This document shows, piece by piece, positions 8,415-17,172 of a stretch of DNA of 64,000 nt. This DNA is from Flexivirga oryzae. GTDB lineage: Bacteria; Actinomycetota; Actinomycetes; Actinomycetales; Dermatophilaceae. The notes under the pieces are model-generated. The model did not search any database, was not told the origin of the DNA, and saw only the letters and a program-made list of their open reading frames with translations. Every line of letters starts with the position of its first letter. Within the stretch, counting starts at the first letter, position 1. The position numbers were made by a program, and so were the translations under genes. Location of the stretch: contig NZ_JACHVQ010000006.1 in assembly GCF_014190805.1 (NCBI RefSeq), forward strand, positions 112,832 through 176,831, in the 5' to 3' direction.

Positions 8415-8912
8415 TCAGCCGGCTGCCGCGCGCGCCCGGTCCAGGTCGGCGCGGGTGAACACCGAGCGCACCTCGACCCCCGCGTCGGCGAGCCCGGTCG
8501 CCTCGGGCGGTCTCCGGTCGATGGCGCAGACGACCAGGTCGATCCGGGCACCCAGGCGCCGCAGTTCCTCCGCGCCGGCGATGACGGCGCCGCCCGTCGT
8601 GATGACGTCCTCGACGAGCACGACGTGTCGGCCTTCGACGGAGCCGCCCTCGGCGAGCTTGCGGGTGCCATACTCCTTGGCCTCCTTGCGCACGAAAACA
8701 GTTGGCAGATTTACCAATTGCCCGAGCACCGCTGCAATGGGCACACCACCGAGCTCCAGGCCTCCCAGAACTTCGGCGTCATCGGGTAGCAGCGGCTGCA
8801 TCCCTGCCGCGACCCGGCGGATGAGCTGCGGGTCGCCCTCGAACAGGTACTTGTCGAAGTACTCGGTCGCCACCTGTCCGGAGCGGAGGGTGAATTCGCC
8901 GTGCACCGGCAC
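8415..8912 (-). CDS. pyrE: Orotate phosphoribosyltransferase, 5' end disrupted by a one-base shift
   Basis: The frame encodes the PyrE core: GEFTLRSGQVATEYFDKYLF, GGLELGGVPIAAVL, the lysine-rich VRKEAKEYGTRKLAEG and the PRPP loop VVLVEDVITTGGAVI. It converts orotate and PRPP to OMP in pyrimidine synthesis. From GTG 8912 the protein is 165 residues, about 13 short. The missing start, MTDQDLAAAIDSRC, is encoded from ATG 8950 in another frame. Adding one base near 8905-8912 would join the two into a normal-length enzyme, so this is either a sequencing error or a real mutation with restart at the GTG. It is a single gene, not obviously in a pyr operon. Confidence 0.9.
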   Translation of the reverse strand: MPVHGEFTLRSGQVATEYFDKYLFEGDPQLIRRVAAGMQPLLPDDAEVLGGLELGGVPIAAVLGQLVNLPTVFVRKEAKEYGTRKLAEGGSVEGRHVVLVEDVITTGGAVIAGAEELRRLGARIDLVVCAIDRRPPEATGLADAGVEVRSVFTRADLDRARAAAG

Positions 8913-9016
8913 CGGGAGTCGATGGCCGCGGCGAGGTCCTGATCCGTCATGACCCGTAGCTTGTCATGCTCCCGAAGCCCCGCGCCCAGTGCTCCTGGAC
9001 CGGCTACGTTGGGCGC

Positions 9017-9610
9017 ATGCAGCTGTTCGAAGCCGGTTCGGTGATCGAGCGCAGGGAGGTGCTCCACGGTCGCCTCTGGCTGTCGACGCCGGTCACCGTC
9101 GTCAGAGATGACGGCGACATACTCGCCGTGCGCCTCGATCCGGGTGCGCCGATGACTTTCGCAGCGCACCCGTTCGGGCGCCACCCCTGGGCCGGATCCA
9201 CCCGATGGGCCGAGACGATCGTCCTGCAGCTCTACCGGCCGCAGCACCTCTACTCGGTCTGGAAGATGTTCGGCGCCGACGGGGCGTTCCGGCAGTGGTA
9301 CATCAACTTCGAGGCACCGCTGGCCCGCGACGCGGTGTCCATCGACACCGACGACTACGGACTCGACATCGTCATCCGGCCGGACGGCACCTGGTGGTGG
9401 AAGGATGTTCCGGACCTGCACCATCAGCGGGCACAGGGGCGCATCGAGGCGCGGACGGTGCTGGCCGTGCTGGAGGCCGCGGCCCAGGTCGAGCAGCATT
9501 TGATCGACGGCACCCGGTGGTGGAGCGACTGGGACAGTTGGACGCCCGCCGGTCGCGTCCCGAGCCCGGGCCCGGCCCCGGTGGGCGAGGTCCCGCGAAT
9601 CACCCGCTGA
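9017..9610 (+). CDS. DUF402 domain-containing protein
   Basis: A 197-residue protein with the DUF402 fold signature: LDPGAPMTFAAHPFGRHPW, then LQLYRPQHLYSVWKMF, WYINFEAPLARDAVSIDTDD and LDIVIRPDGTWWWKDVPDL. DUF402/FomD-like proteins include nucleoside-diphosphate-cleaving enzymes, but this member's substrate is unknown. ATG 9017 was preferred because the family begins just before the FEAGSVIERRE strand. Its 3' end overlaps the convergent mazG gene by 11 bp. Confidence 0.88.
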   Translation: MQLFEAGSVIERREVLHGRLWLSTPVTVVRDDGDILAVRLDPGAPMTFAAHPFGRHPWAGSTRWAETIVLQLYRPQHLYSVWKMFGADGAFRQWYINFEAPLARDAVSIDTDDYGLDIVIRPDGTWWWKDVPDLHHQRAQGRIEARTVLAVLEAAAQVEQHLIDGTRWWSDWDSWTPAGRVPSPGPAPVGEVPRITR

Positions 9611-10568
9611 CGGGCGGCCGGGCGACCTCACGCAGCGTCGCGCGCAGGGCAGCGTCGGCCGAGACACCGCCGGCGCGGGCCTGCGCGACCAGCGCCAGCA
9701 GCCGGCCGCCGAGATCCGCGCCCTCGTCATACGACACCTGTATGCCGCGGCGGTCCGCCCGGGTGAGCACCTTCTCGGCGATCAGCAACGGCGACAACGA
9801 CGCGGGGATGCCGGCCAACAGGTCGTCCTCGTCCCGGTCGGACTTCTCGGCGGCCTTGATCCGCTCCCAGGACCGCTCGACCTCGTCGGGAGTGCTGGCA
9901 TCGCCGTCGCCGAACACGTGCGGGTGACGCCGAATCAGTTTGTCCACCAACAGACTCGCGACATCATCGATGGTGTAACCCGGGTCCTCGTCCGCGGCGA
10001 TGCGCGCATGGAAGAGCACCTGCAGCAACACGTCACCGAGCTCCTCCGCGACGTGCTCGGTGTCGCCGGTCTCGATCGCCTCGACCGTCTCGTGGGCTTC
10101 CTCGAGCAGGTACTTGGCCAGCGACTCGTGCGTCTGCTCGGCGTCCCACGGGCAGCCGCCCGGCGACCGCAGCGCGTCCATCACGGCCACCGCGTCCAAC
10201 AAGCGCGCACCCGGGACGTCCCAGGAACCGACCAGCACCTCGATCTGCGGCGGGTCCTCCAGCCGGGTCAGCTCCTCGGCGATGGCGTCGGTCAGACCGG
10301 GGTCGGCGTCGGGAGAGCTGATCCAGACGATCGACCGCTCCGCGGCGGCCGCGACGAGCGCACGCGCGCTCTCGGCCGCCGACTCGTATGGCGCCGCCGC
10401 AACGTCGATGCCGGATGCCGCAACGGCGGCGGGCACCGGGTCGTCCGGGTCCGCGGTCAGCACCTGCGCAGCGCTCTCCAACGCGGTCCAGGCATCCCGG
10501 GAAAGCAGACCCGCCGCGACACGGGGGCTGGTCACCAGCACCGTCAGCAGCGGCTGCGGCCCGGTCAC
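9600..10568 (-). CDS. mazG: Nucleoside triphosphate pyrophosphohydrolase MazG
   Basis: A 322-residue protein. The N-terminal ~120 residues are an actinobacterial extension beginning TGPQPLLTVLVTSPRVAAG. The MazG domain follows: LRSPGGCPWDAEQTHESLAK, then the metal-binding helix LLEEAHETVEAI with its EExxE motif, ELGDVLLQVLFHA, and RRHPHVFGDGD. MazG hydrolyses NTPs or dNTPs to monophosphates and pyrophosphate, which clears damaged nucleotides. I chose GTG 10568 because it overlaps the upstream lipoprotein stop as GTGA; an ATG at 10625 would overlap by 61 bp. It is the last gene of the mfd, lipoprotein, mazG run. Confidence 0.94.
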   Translation of the reverse strand: MTGPQPLLTVLVTSPRVAAGLLSRDAWTALESAAQVLTADPDDPVPAAVAASGIDVAAAPYESAAESARALVAAAAERSIVWISSPDADPGLTDAIAEELTRLEDPPQIEVLVGSWDVPGARLLDAVAVMDALRSPGGCPWDAEQTHESLAKYLLEEAHETVEAIETGDTEHVAEELGDVLLQVLFHARIAADEDPGYTIDDVASLLVDKLIRRHPHVFGDGDASTPDEVERSWERIKAAEKSDRDEDDLLAGIPASLSPLLIAEKVLTRADRRGIQVSYDEGADLGGRLLALVAQARAGGVSADAALRATLREVARPPVSG

Positions 10569-11110
10569 TCCGCGGGGTGGCCGTTCGGCGCGGCGCCGGT
10601 CGAGGTCGGCGAGGCGCTGATCCACGGCTCCGGAGCGGTCGTCGGCCCGGTCCCCTTGACCCAGGAGCCGTACCGCGGGTTCAGCGTGGCGTTCTGCGCC
10701 GCGATCTTCTCGGTGTCGGCCTTGGTCAGGTTGCCCGCGTTGCTGAGCGTCTGCGAGATGTCGTTGACCCGCAGGGCCTCGACCGCGACGTCGGACAGCG
10801 TCGACTTCTTGTACTTGTTGCGCAAGTAGGAGTCGGAGAACACGACGCCGTTCTTCTCACCGACCTTGATGATCTCGGGCCCGATGGACAGCACCTGCGC
10901 GACGTTCGCCGGGTCGATGCCGTAACCGGTCGCCTTGTTGATCTCGTCCGTGGCGGTCTGCAACTGCTGGCTGGTCACCGTCCGGCCGTCATACTGCAGC
11001 GCGGTGGAGCCCCTGTGCATCACACCGTCGGCGCCACATCCGGCGAGCGCAAGGGTGCTGATCGCGACTGCGGCACCCACGACGAACCGTCCGCGGTGGA
11101 AGCTGGGCAT
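10565..11110 (-). CDS. SurA N-terminal-like lipoprotein
   Basis: A 181-residue protein beginning MPSFHRGRFVVGAAVA with a signal peptide ending in the lipobox LAGC, so it should be lipid-anchored outside the membrane. The mature part is helical (VTSQQLQTATDEINKATGY, SDSYLRNKYKKSTLSDVAVE, LTKADTEKIAAQNATLNPRYG), as in the SurA N-terminal chaperone segment. No PPIase domain is present. A Pro/Thr/Ser-rich C-terminus follows. The start at 11110 has AAGGAAAGG upstream; a longer open frame adds 37 residues with no signal character. It lies 97 bp after mfd and overlaps mazG by 4 nt. Confidence 0.83.
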   Translation of the reverse strand: MPSFHRGRFVVGAAVAISTLALAGCGADGVMHRGSTALQYDGRTVTSQQLQTATDEINKATGYGIDPANVAQVLSIGPEIIKVGEKNGVVFSDSYLRNKYKKSTLSDVAVEALRVNDISQTLSNAGNLTKADTEKIAAQNATLNPRYGSWVKGTGPTTAPEPWISASPTSTGAAPNGHPAE

Positions 11111-11207
11111 GGAGAACGGCCTTTCCTTCTGCGATGTCCTGACCAGCGCCGGAGTCCGGCGCGCACCCTGCATCATGCCAGTCCTCGCTGTGGCCGTGAG
11201 TGGCCGG

Positions 11208-14200
11208 TCACGCCGACGCACTCGCGGCCGCGGAGATGTCGTCCAGCAGCACCGCTTTGATCAGCTGCGCCGCCCACCGCAGCACCTCGGTGTCGCGCAG
11301 CGGCTTGCCGCCGACGGGTGCCGTCTTGGGTTGCGGCACGAGGATCTGATGTATGGCGGGCTTGACCATCGTGCCCTTGTAGATGCGCTCCAGCCGCAAC
11401 TGCTGGCTCTCCCGCAGCTCGACCGGGCCGAAGCGCACCATCCGCCCCTGCAGTGCGATGTCGCCGATGCCGGCCTGCCGGGCGATGGTCCGCAGCCGGG
11501 CCACCTCGAAGAGGTGCTGCACCGGCTCGGGCGGCGCGCCGTACCGGTCGCGCAGCTCGGCCTCGATCTCGCCGAGCGCCGCCTCGTCCTCGACGGTGGC
11601 CAGCTTCTTGTAGGCCTCCAGCCGCAGCCGCTCCCCCGGCACGTACTCGTGCGGCAGGTGCGCGTCGACCGGCAGCTCGATCTTGACCTCGGTCGGGGCT
11701 GGCGACGTGCCGTCCCCGCGGAAGTCCGCGACGGCCTCCCCCACCATCCGGACGTAGAGGTCGAACCCGACCCCGGCGATGTGCCCGGACTGTTCGCCGC
11801 CGAGCAGGTTGCCGGCGCCGCGGATCTCCAGGTCCTTCATCGCGACCTGCATGCCGGCACCGAGATCGGTGTGGCTGGCGATCGTCTGTAGCCGGTCGTG
11901 TGCGGTGTCGGTGAGCGGCTTCTCCGGCGGGAAGAGGAAGTAGGAGTAGGCGCGCTCGCGGCCACGACCGACGCGCCCGCGCAGCTGGTGCAGCTGGGAC
12001 AGACCGAGCTGGTCGGAGCGGTCCACGATGAGCGTGTTGGCGTTGGAGATGTCCAGGCCGGTCTCGATGATCGTGGTGCACACCAGCACGTCGTACTCGC
12101 GGTCCCAGAAGCCGGTGACGACGTCCTCCAGGCGGTGCTCGGACATCTTGCCGTGTGCCGTGGCTACCCGCGCCTCGGGCACCAGCTCGCGCAGCCGGGA
12201 CGCGGCCTTCTCGATCGTGCCGACCTTGTTGTGCACGAAGAAGACCTGGCCCTCACGCATCAGCTCACGTCGTATGGCGGCGCCCACCTGCTTCTCCTCG
12301 TAGGCGCCGACGAAGGTCAGCACCGGGTGCCGCTCCTCGGGAGGCGTTGCCAGCGTGGACATCTCGCGGATGCCGGTCACGGCCATCTCCAGGGTGCGCG
12401 GGATCGGGGTCGCGGACATCGCGAGCACGTCGACGGCGGTGCGCATCTGCTTGAGCTGTTCCTTGTGCTCGACGCCGAAGCGCTGCTCCTCGTCGATGAC
12501 CACGAGGCCGAGGTCCTTGAACTTCACCTCGTTGGACAGCAGCCGATGCGTGCCGATGACCAGATCGACCGTGCCGGAACGCAATCCGTCGATGATCTCG
12601 CGTGCCTCGCGGTCGCTCTGGAAGCGGGAGAGCGCCTTGACCACGACCGGGAACCCGGCGTAGCGCTCGGTGAACGTCTGATGGTGCTGTTTGACCAGCA
12701 GGGTGGTCGGCACCAGCACCGCCACCTGCTTCCCGTCCTGGATCGCCTTGAACGCGGCGCGGATCGCGATCTCGGTCTTGCCGTAACCGACGTCGCCGCA
12801 GATGAGCCGGTCCATCGGCACCGACTTCTCCATGTCGGCCTTGACCTCGTCGATGCTGCTGGCCTGGTCGGGGGTCTCGATGTAGGCGAACGCGTCCTCC
12901 AGTTCGCGCTGCCACGGGGTGTCCGGGCCGAAGGCGTGGCCCTCGGTCGCCATCCGCGCCGAGTAGAGCTGGATGAGCTCGGCGGCGATCTGCCGGACGT
13001 GCCGACGGGCGCGGGATTTGGTTGTCTGCCAGTCTGATCCGCCCATCTTGTTGAGGGACGGCTGCTCACCGCCGACGTAACGGGTGACCTGGTCCAGCTG
13101 GTCGGTCGGCACGTACAGCTGGTCAGCCGGCTGACCCTTCTTGGACGGCGCGTAGTCGATGACCAGGTATTCGCGGGTCGCACCGCCGACGGTGCGCTGC
13201 ATCATCTTCGCGAACCGGCCGACACCGTGCTGCTCGTGCACGACGAAGTCGCCCGGGTGCAGCTGCAACGGGTCGACGACGTTGCGGCGCCGCGACGGCA
13301 TCCTGCGCATGTCCTTGGTGCTGCCGCCGTGCGTTGAGGAACCGGTCAGGTCGTTCTCCGTGAGGAGCACGAACTCGCTTGATGCCAGAGCGAACCCGTT
13401 GCCCAAAGCGCCGGTCGCGATCTCCACTGCGCCCGGCGTGAGCTGTTCGATCCGGTGCGACGCCACGTCGTGGTCACGCAGCACCTCACCGATGCGGTGC
13501 CCGAGCCCAGGTCCCTCGGTGACGACCAGCACCCGGTTGCCGGCGCCCACCCAGTCGCGAATGTCGGCGACCGCCTGCTCGGTGCTGCCACGGTAGAGCG
13601 GCACGTCAGCGGTCCCGATGGTGACCTGTTCCCCGGAGAGCGCGTCGTCCTCCTGGAACTCGGCCAGCTCGGCATCGGTCGCGAACGCGGAGAACGACCA
13701 CCAGGCAAGTCCCGCGGACAGCGCATGGTCGCGCAGTTCGGCGATCGACCAGTAGGAGGCCGTCCCCAGCACGGACTGCAGGTCGACCGGCACCGCGTTG
13801 CCTGCGGCGGCGTTGGACCAGCTGGCGTCCAGGAATTCGGCGCTGGTCGCGACCAGGTCGTGTGCCCGTCGACGGACGCGTTCCGGATCGGCGAGCAGCA
13901 CGTGGGTGCCCTGCGGCAGCACGTCCAGCAGCGTTTCCATCCCGCCCGCGGTGCCGCCGGCGAGTAGGATCGGCGCGAGCGACTCCATCCCCTCGACCGC
14001 GATCCCCTCGGCGATCTTGAGCAGCATGTCCTGGACGCCGGGCAACTGGGCGGCGAGGGTGCGCGCCCGTGCGCGCACGTCCTCGGTGAGCAACAGTTCA
14101 CGGCACGGCGGCGCCCACAGGCCGTGCTCCGCGATGTCGAGGCTGCGCTGATCGGCGACCTTGAACCAACGGATCTCTTCGATCGTGTCGCCCCAGAACT

Positions 14201-14816
14201 CCACCCGCACCGGGTGCTCCTCGGTGGGCGGGAACACATCGAGGATGCCGCCGCGGACGGCGAATTCGCCCCGTCGTTCGACCAGATCGGTGCGGGTGTA
14301 TGCCGCACCCGCCAACGCCTCGACGACCTCGGGCAGCTCCGCGTCCTGTCCGATGCGCAGCGAGACCGGCGCGAGGTCACCGAGGCCCTTGGCGATCGGC
14401 TGCATGAGCGCCCGGACGCTGGCGACCACGACCGCGATCTCGCCATACGCCTCGTCCTCGGCGTCCGGGTGCGCCAGGCGGCGGAGCACCGCGAGACGCC
14501 GGCCCACCGTGTCGCTGCGCGGGCTCAGCCGCTCGTGCGGCAGCGTCTCCCAGCTGGGGAACTCGACGACCTGCTCGGCGGGCAGGAAGCCGCGCAGGCA
14601 CGCTGCCAGGTCCTGCGCCTCCCGCCCGGTCGCGGTCACTGCGAGCACGGTGCGCGCCGGCCGGTCGGCGCCGCCCTGGGCGACGAGGGCGGCCAGTGGT
14701 CCGCGAGCGCCGGCGGCACACGCGATGTCGACGACGTTCGCCGTGCCGACGTGCGACAGCAGTCGCGCGACGGCGTCGTCCCGCGCGAGCAGGTCGAGCA
14801 TGGGTTGCAGGCTCAC
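11208..14816 (-). CDS. mfd: Transcription-repair coupling factor Mfd
   Basis: A 1202-residue protein, the normal length. It has a UvrB-like N-terminus, the CarD-like RNA-polymerase-interacting domain starting LHPGDFVVHEQHGVGRF (near residue 520), and the helicase motor with Walker A GDVGYGKTEIAIRAAFKA, Walker B VVIDEEQRFG and SATPIPRTLEMA. The RecG-like TRG region and motif QLRGRVGRGRERAYSYFLF follow. The C-terminal TRCF domain binds UvrA. Mfd removes stalled RNA polymerase and recruits nucleotide excision repair. It heads the minus-strand run to mazG. Confidence 0.98.
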   Translation of the reverse strand: MSLQPMLDLLARDDAVARLLSHVGTANVVDIACAAGARGPLAALVAQGGADRPARTVLAVTATGREAQDLAACLRGFLPAEQVVEFPSWETLPHERLSPRSDTVGRRLAVLRRLAHPDAEDEAYGEIAVVVASVRALMQPIAKGLGDLAPVSLRIGQDAELPEVVEALAGAAYTRTDLVERRGEFAVRGGILDVFPPTEEHPVRVEFWGDTIEEIRWFKVADQRSLDIAEHGLWAPPCRELLLTEDVRARARTLAAQLPGVQDMLLKIAEGIAVEGMESLAPILLAGGTAGGMETLLDVLPQGTHVLLADPERVRRRAHDLVATSAEFLDASWSNAAAGNAVPVDLQSVLGTASYWSIAELRDHALSAGLAWWSFSAFATDAELAEFQEDDALSGEQVTIGTADVPLYRGSTEQAVADIRDWVGAGNRVLVVTEGPGLGHRIGEVLRDHDVASHRIEQLTPGAVEIATGALGNGFALASSEFVLLTENDLTGSSTHGGSTKDMRRMPSRRRNVVDPLQLHPGDFVVHEQHGVGRFAKMMQRTVGGATREYLVIDYAPSKKGQPADQLYVPTDQLDQVTRYVGGEQPSLNKMGGSDWQTTKSRARRHVRQIAAELIQLYSARMATEGHAFGPDTPWQRELEDAFAYIETPDQASSIDEVKADMEKSVPMDRLICGDVGYGKTEIAIRAAFKAIQDGKQVAVLVPTTLLVKQHHQTFTERYAGFPVVVKALSRFQSDREAREIIDGLRSGTVDLVIGTHRLLSNEVKFKDLGLVVIDEEQRFGVEHKEQLKQMRTAVDVLAMSATPIPRTLEMAVTGIREMSTLATPPEERHPVLTFVGAYEEKQVGAAIRRELMREGQVFFVHNKVGTIEKAASRLRELVPEARVATAHGKMSEHRLEDVVTGFWDREYDVLVCTTIIETGLDISNANTLIVDRSDQLGLSQLHQLRGRVGRGRERAYSYFLFPPEKPLTDTAHDRLQTIASHTDLGAGMQVAMKDLEIRGAGNLLGGEQSGHIAGVGFDLYVRMVGEAVADFRGDGTSPAPTEVKIELPVDAHLPHEYVPGERLRLEAYKKLATVEDEAALGEIEAELRDRYGAPPEPVQHLFEVARLRTIARQAGIGDIALQGRMVRFGPVELRESQQLRLERIYKGTMVKPAIHQILVPQPKTAPVGGKPLRDTEVLRWAAQLIKAVLLDDISAAASASA

Positions 14817-14863
14817 CGGTGGGCAACTCCTTGATCGTCGTACCCGCCGGGGCGGGCACGCAA

Positions 14864-14891
14864 AAGGGCCCCGTTCGCAGGCGAGACGGGG
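14864..14891 (-). terminator. Rho-independent-type terminator after the VOC gene
   Basis: On the minus strand a stem of CCCCGT plus TCGC pairs with GCGA and ACGGGG with one bulged base (14869-14891), then CTTTTG follows. It lies 16 bp past the VOC-protein stop at 14907 and upstream of mfd, so it probably separates the two. Confidence 0.6.
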
Positions 14892-14906
14892 TTGTCGGGA
14901 TCGATT

Positions 14907-15317
14907 CTAGTCGGCCGCGGTATCGGGCCACGTCGTGGCGTGGGCGTCGAAGTCGGCCCCGGTCTGCACGGGCACGACGCAGAAGATCATGCCACCCGGG
15001 TCGGCGAGGATCGCGTAGTGCGGGTTGTCGCGCGACTCCTGCACGGTCGCTCCTGCCGCGACCAGGCGGGCCACCTCGGCGTCGATGTCGTCGGTCTCGA
15101 TGTCGAGGTGGAGCCGCGGCGCACCGTCGTCCAGCCGCTGCAAGGCGAGCATCACGCCGCCTGGCAGCCGGTCCAGGCCCTCGAACGGGTCGTCCGGCGC
15201 GGTGCTGCCGGTCGCCCGACGTTCGCTGCCGCGAGCGGTGGTCCAGAATGCGGCCGCGGCCGGGTAGGTCTCCGGCGGGTGGTCGATGAGAAAGACTCCG
15301 ATGCGACTGCGATGCAT
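14907..15317 (-). CDS. VOC (glyoxalase/bleomycin-resistance) family protein
   Basis: A 136-residue protein with two beta-alpha-beta modules of the vicinal-oxygen-chelate fold: HRSRIGVFLIDHPPE, then APRLHLDIETDDIDAEVARLV and the end ADPGGMIFCVVP. The pattern, with FW in the first module and the conserved HLDIE strand, is that of the actinobacterial glyoxalase-like_6 group. The substrate is unknown. The gene stands alone between pth and mfd and is followed by a hairpin terminator. Confidence 0.87.
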   Translation of the reverse strand: MHRSRIGVFLIDHPPETYPAAAAFWTTARGSERRATGSTAPDDPFEGLDRLPGGVMLALQRLDDGAPRLHLDIETDDIDAEVARLVAAGATVQESRDNPHYAILADPGGMIFCVVPVQTGADFDAHATTWPDTAAD

Positions 15318-15364
15318 GGATCGACGCTATCGCCGGCGACCGACGACGGCGACTCCCTTTCGGG

Positions 15365-15943
15365 TCAGCGTGCGTGGATGACGTTCTGCACGTCGCTGAG
15401 GCTCTTGGTCGTGAGCAGCTCCGCGGCCTCGGCGGCGTCGGGCACGAGGAAGTCCAGTTCCTTGCGCTCGGCCGCGTTGAAGTCCTTCAACACGTACGCC
15501 GCGGGGTCCATCCGTCCCGGTGGCCGGCCGATCCCGACCCTCACCCGCAGATAGTCTTTACTGCCAACGGATTTGGTGATCGATTTCAGGCCGTTGTGGC
15601 CACCTTCGCCACCGCCGCGCTTCAGCCGCAACGTCGCGAAGTCGATGTCCAGCTCGTCATGGATGACGATGAGCCGCTCCAGCGGCACCTTGAAGAAGCG
15701 CATCAGCCCGGCCACCGGTCCGCCGGACTCATTCATGTAGCTGGTCGGGGTCGCGATAATCGCCGGTTGCCCGGCGAGGCGGATCGAGGCGGCCAGCGCG
15801 CCCGCCTTGTGCGCGCGCAGGCTCGTGCCGGCGTCGTGCGCCATACGATCGATCACCATGGCACCGACGTTGTGCCGGTTGCCGGCGTACTTGGGTCCGG
15901 GGTTGCCGAGACCGACGATCAGCCAGGGTGCGTCGTCAGTCAC
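15365..15943 (-). CDS. pth: Peptidyl-tRNA hydrolase
   Basis: A 192-residue enzyme that frees peptidyl-tRNA that has dropped off ribosomes. It shows the signature IVGLGNPGPKYAGNRHNVG with catalytic His near residue 24, TPTSYMNESGGPV, VIHDELDIDFATLRLKRGGG with catalytic Asp, and GHNGLKSI. The start is GTG 15943. It lies just downstream of the L25 gene (rplY), its usual neighbour in bacteria, but a strong hairpin separates the two, so it may have its own promoter. Confidence 0.97.
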   Translation of the reverse strand: MTDDAPWLIVGLGNPGPKYAGNRHNVGAMVIDRMAHDAGTSLRAHKAGALAASIRLAGQPAIIATPTSYMNESGGPVAGLMRFFKVPLERLIVIHDELDIDFATLRLKRGGGEGGHNGLKSITKSVGSKDYLRVRVGIGRPPGRMDPAAYVLKDFNAAERKELDFLVPDAAEAAELLTTKSLSDVQNVIHAR

Positions 15944-16017
15944 TGCTCATCCCATCCCTCGTGCGGAAACGCTTTGAAGATAACGCATTCCGGCGGTCGA
16001 TCCGCCGTGGGCGCGGT

Positions 16018-16048
16018 GCGGCCCCGGTCCGAGACGGACCGGGGCCGC
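16018..16048 (-). terminator. Hairpin terminator after rplY
   Basis: A perfect 14-bp stem (16018-16031 with 16035-16048) closes a 3-nt loop, 16 bp past the rplY stop on the minus strand. It is GC-rich with no long T-run, as is common in actinobacteria. Confidence 0.75.
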
Positions 16049-16064
16049 TTCAGCTTCTGGTGGA

Positions 16065-16703
16065 TCAGGCCTCGTCGCCCTCGGCGGCCTCTTCGCTCGC
16101 AGCGGCTTCCTCGCCCTCGGCGGCCTCTTCGCCCTCGGCAGCCTCTTCCTCGGGCTCCTCGGCGGCCTGCTGGCTGACGTTGACGACAAGCAGCTCCTCG
16201 TCGGCGACCAGCGTGACGCCGGCGGGCAGCTCGACGTCCTTGGCCAGGATCTGGCTGCCGGCCTCGAGGCCCTCGACGGAGACGACGAACAACTCGGGGA
16301 TCGACAGGACGTCGGCCTCGACGGAGAGCGTGGAGCTCTCGACGACGACGTTGGTCTCCGGGCCGGCCTCGCCCTCCACGTGGACCGGGACGTCGACGGT
16401 GACCTTCTCGCCGCGCTTCACGATGACCAGGTCGACGTGCTCGATGACCGGCTTGATCGGGTCGCGCTGCACGTCCTTGGCCAGCGCGAGCTCTTCCTTG
16501 CCGTCGAAGTCGAGGGTGAGGATCGCGTTGGAGTGCTTCAGCGCGAGCATCGTGTCGTGGCCCGGGAGGGTCAGGTGCACCGGGTCGGTGCCGTGCCCGT
16601 AGAGCACGGCCGGGATCTTGTGGTCGCGGCGGATGCGGCGGGCGGCGCCCTTGCCGAACTCGGTGCGCAGTTCCGCGTTGAGGCGGAGCTCTGTCTGTGC
16701 CAT
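16065..16703 (-). CDS. rplY: 50S ribosomal protein L25/general stress protein Ctc
   Basis: A 212-residue protein of the long (TL5/CTC) L25 type. The N-terminal 5S-rRNA-binding domain is ELRLNAELRTEFGKGAARRI, then KIPAVLYGHGTDPVHLTLPG. The C-terminal CTC beta domain contains VDVPVHVEGEAGPETNVVV and SIPELFVVSVEGLEAGSQIL. The last ~35 residues are an acidic Glu/Ala repeat tail (EEAAEGEEAAEGEEAAASEE), common in actinobacteria. It binds 5S rRNA in the large subunit. Its stop is followed by a strong hairpin and then pth. Confidence 0.97.
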   Translation of the reverse strand: MAQTELRLNAELRTEFGKGAARRIRRDHKIPAVLYGHGTDPVHLTLPGHDTMLALKHSNAILTLDFDGKEELALAKDVQRDPIKPVIEHVDLVIVKRGEKVTVDVPVHVEGEAGPETNVVVESSTLSVEADVLSIPELFVVSVEGLEAGSQILAKDVELPAGVTLVADEELLVVNVSQQAAEEPEEEAAEGEEAAEGEEAAASEEAAEGDEA

Positions 16704-16954
16704 GGGGATTTCCTCGCTTCGTCGAGCAACTGGGTGTCAGTGGTGCCTCGACGTGGGACGCGGCGCGAGCGGCCGACATACGTGCGCAGGAGAGCAGCGT
16801 TCGAGGCTGCGGTTGCACACCTTGTCGATCACGGACGTTCGTGCAGCGTCCCTCGCCGAGGCTGGCGCCCTAGATCGTATGCCGGGAGCCGCGTCTCGCC
16901 CAAATCGGCGTCCCAGGAACGGGCGGCGGGCGGTGCGTCGGCGTACACAGCTCT

Positions 16955-17158
16955 CCCCAGTGGCGACTCCGGCACGCCCTGGACCGGTTTTGCGGTCACA
17001 GGTCCCCCCAGTGGCGACTCCGGCACGCCCTGGACCGGTTTTGCGGTCACAGGTCCCCCCAGTGGCGACTCCGGTACACCCGAAGCCGGCAAACCCGCGC
17101 ACAGCCCTCCCCTGGGGCGACTCCGGCACGCCCGGGTCCGGTACACCCGGGCCGCACA
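16955..17158. repeat. Four-copy tandem array, 51-bp units (array B)
   Basis: Units start at 16955, 17006, 17057 and 17108. Units 1 and 2 are identical over 51 bp, beginning CCCCAGTGGCGACTCCGGCA; units 3 and 4 keep the core GGCGACTCCGG but drift. The array lies directly past the stop of prs (17173) and fills much of the 470-bp gap before rplY (16704-17172), which otherwise holds no gene. The core, GTGGCGACTCCGGCACGC, resembles GTCGCTACTTCGGGACGC of the array at 7569-7753 in sequence, period and copy number. Confidence 0.92.
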
Positions 17159-17172
17159 CCCGGTACGCCCCG

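Noticed and set aside
16955..17158. CRISPR-like array after prs
   Set aside because: Whole 51-bp units are repeated, two of them identical, so it is a simple tandem repeat.
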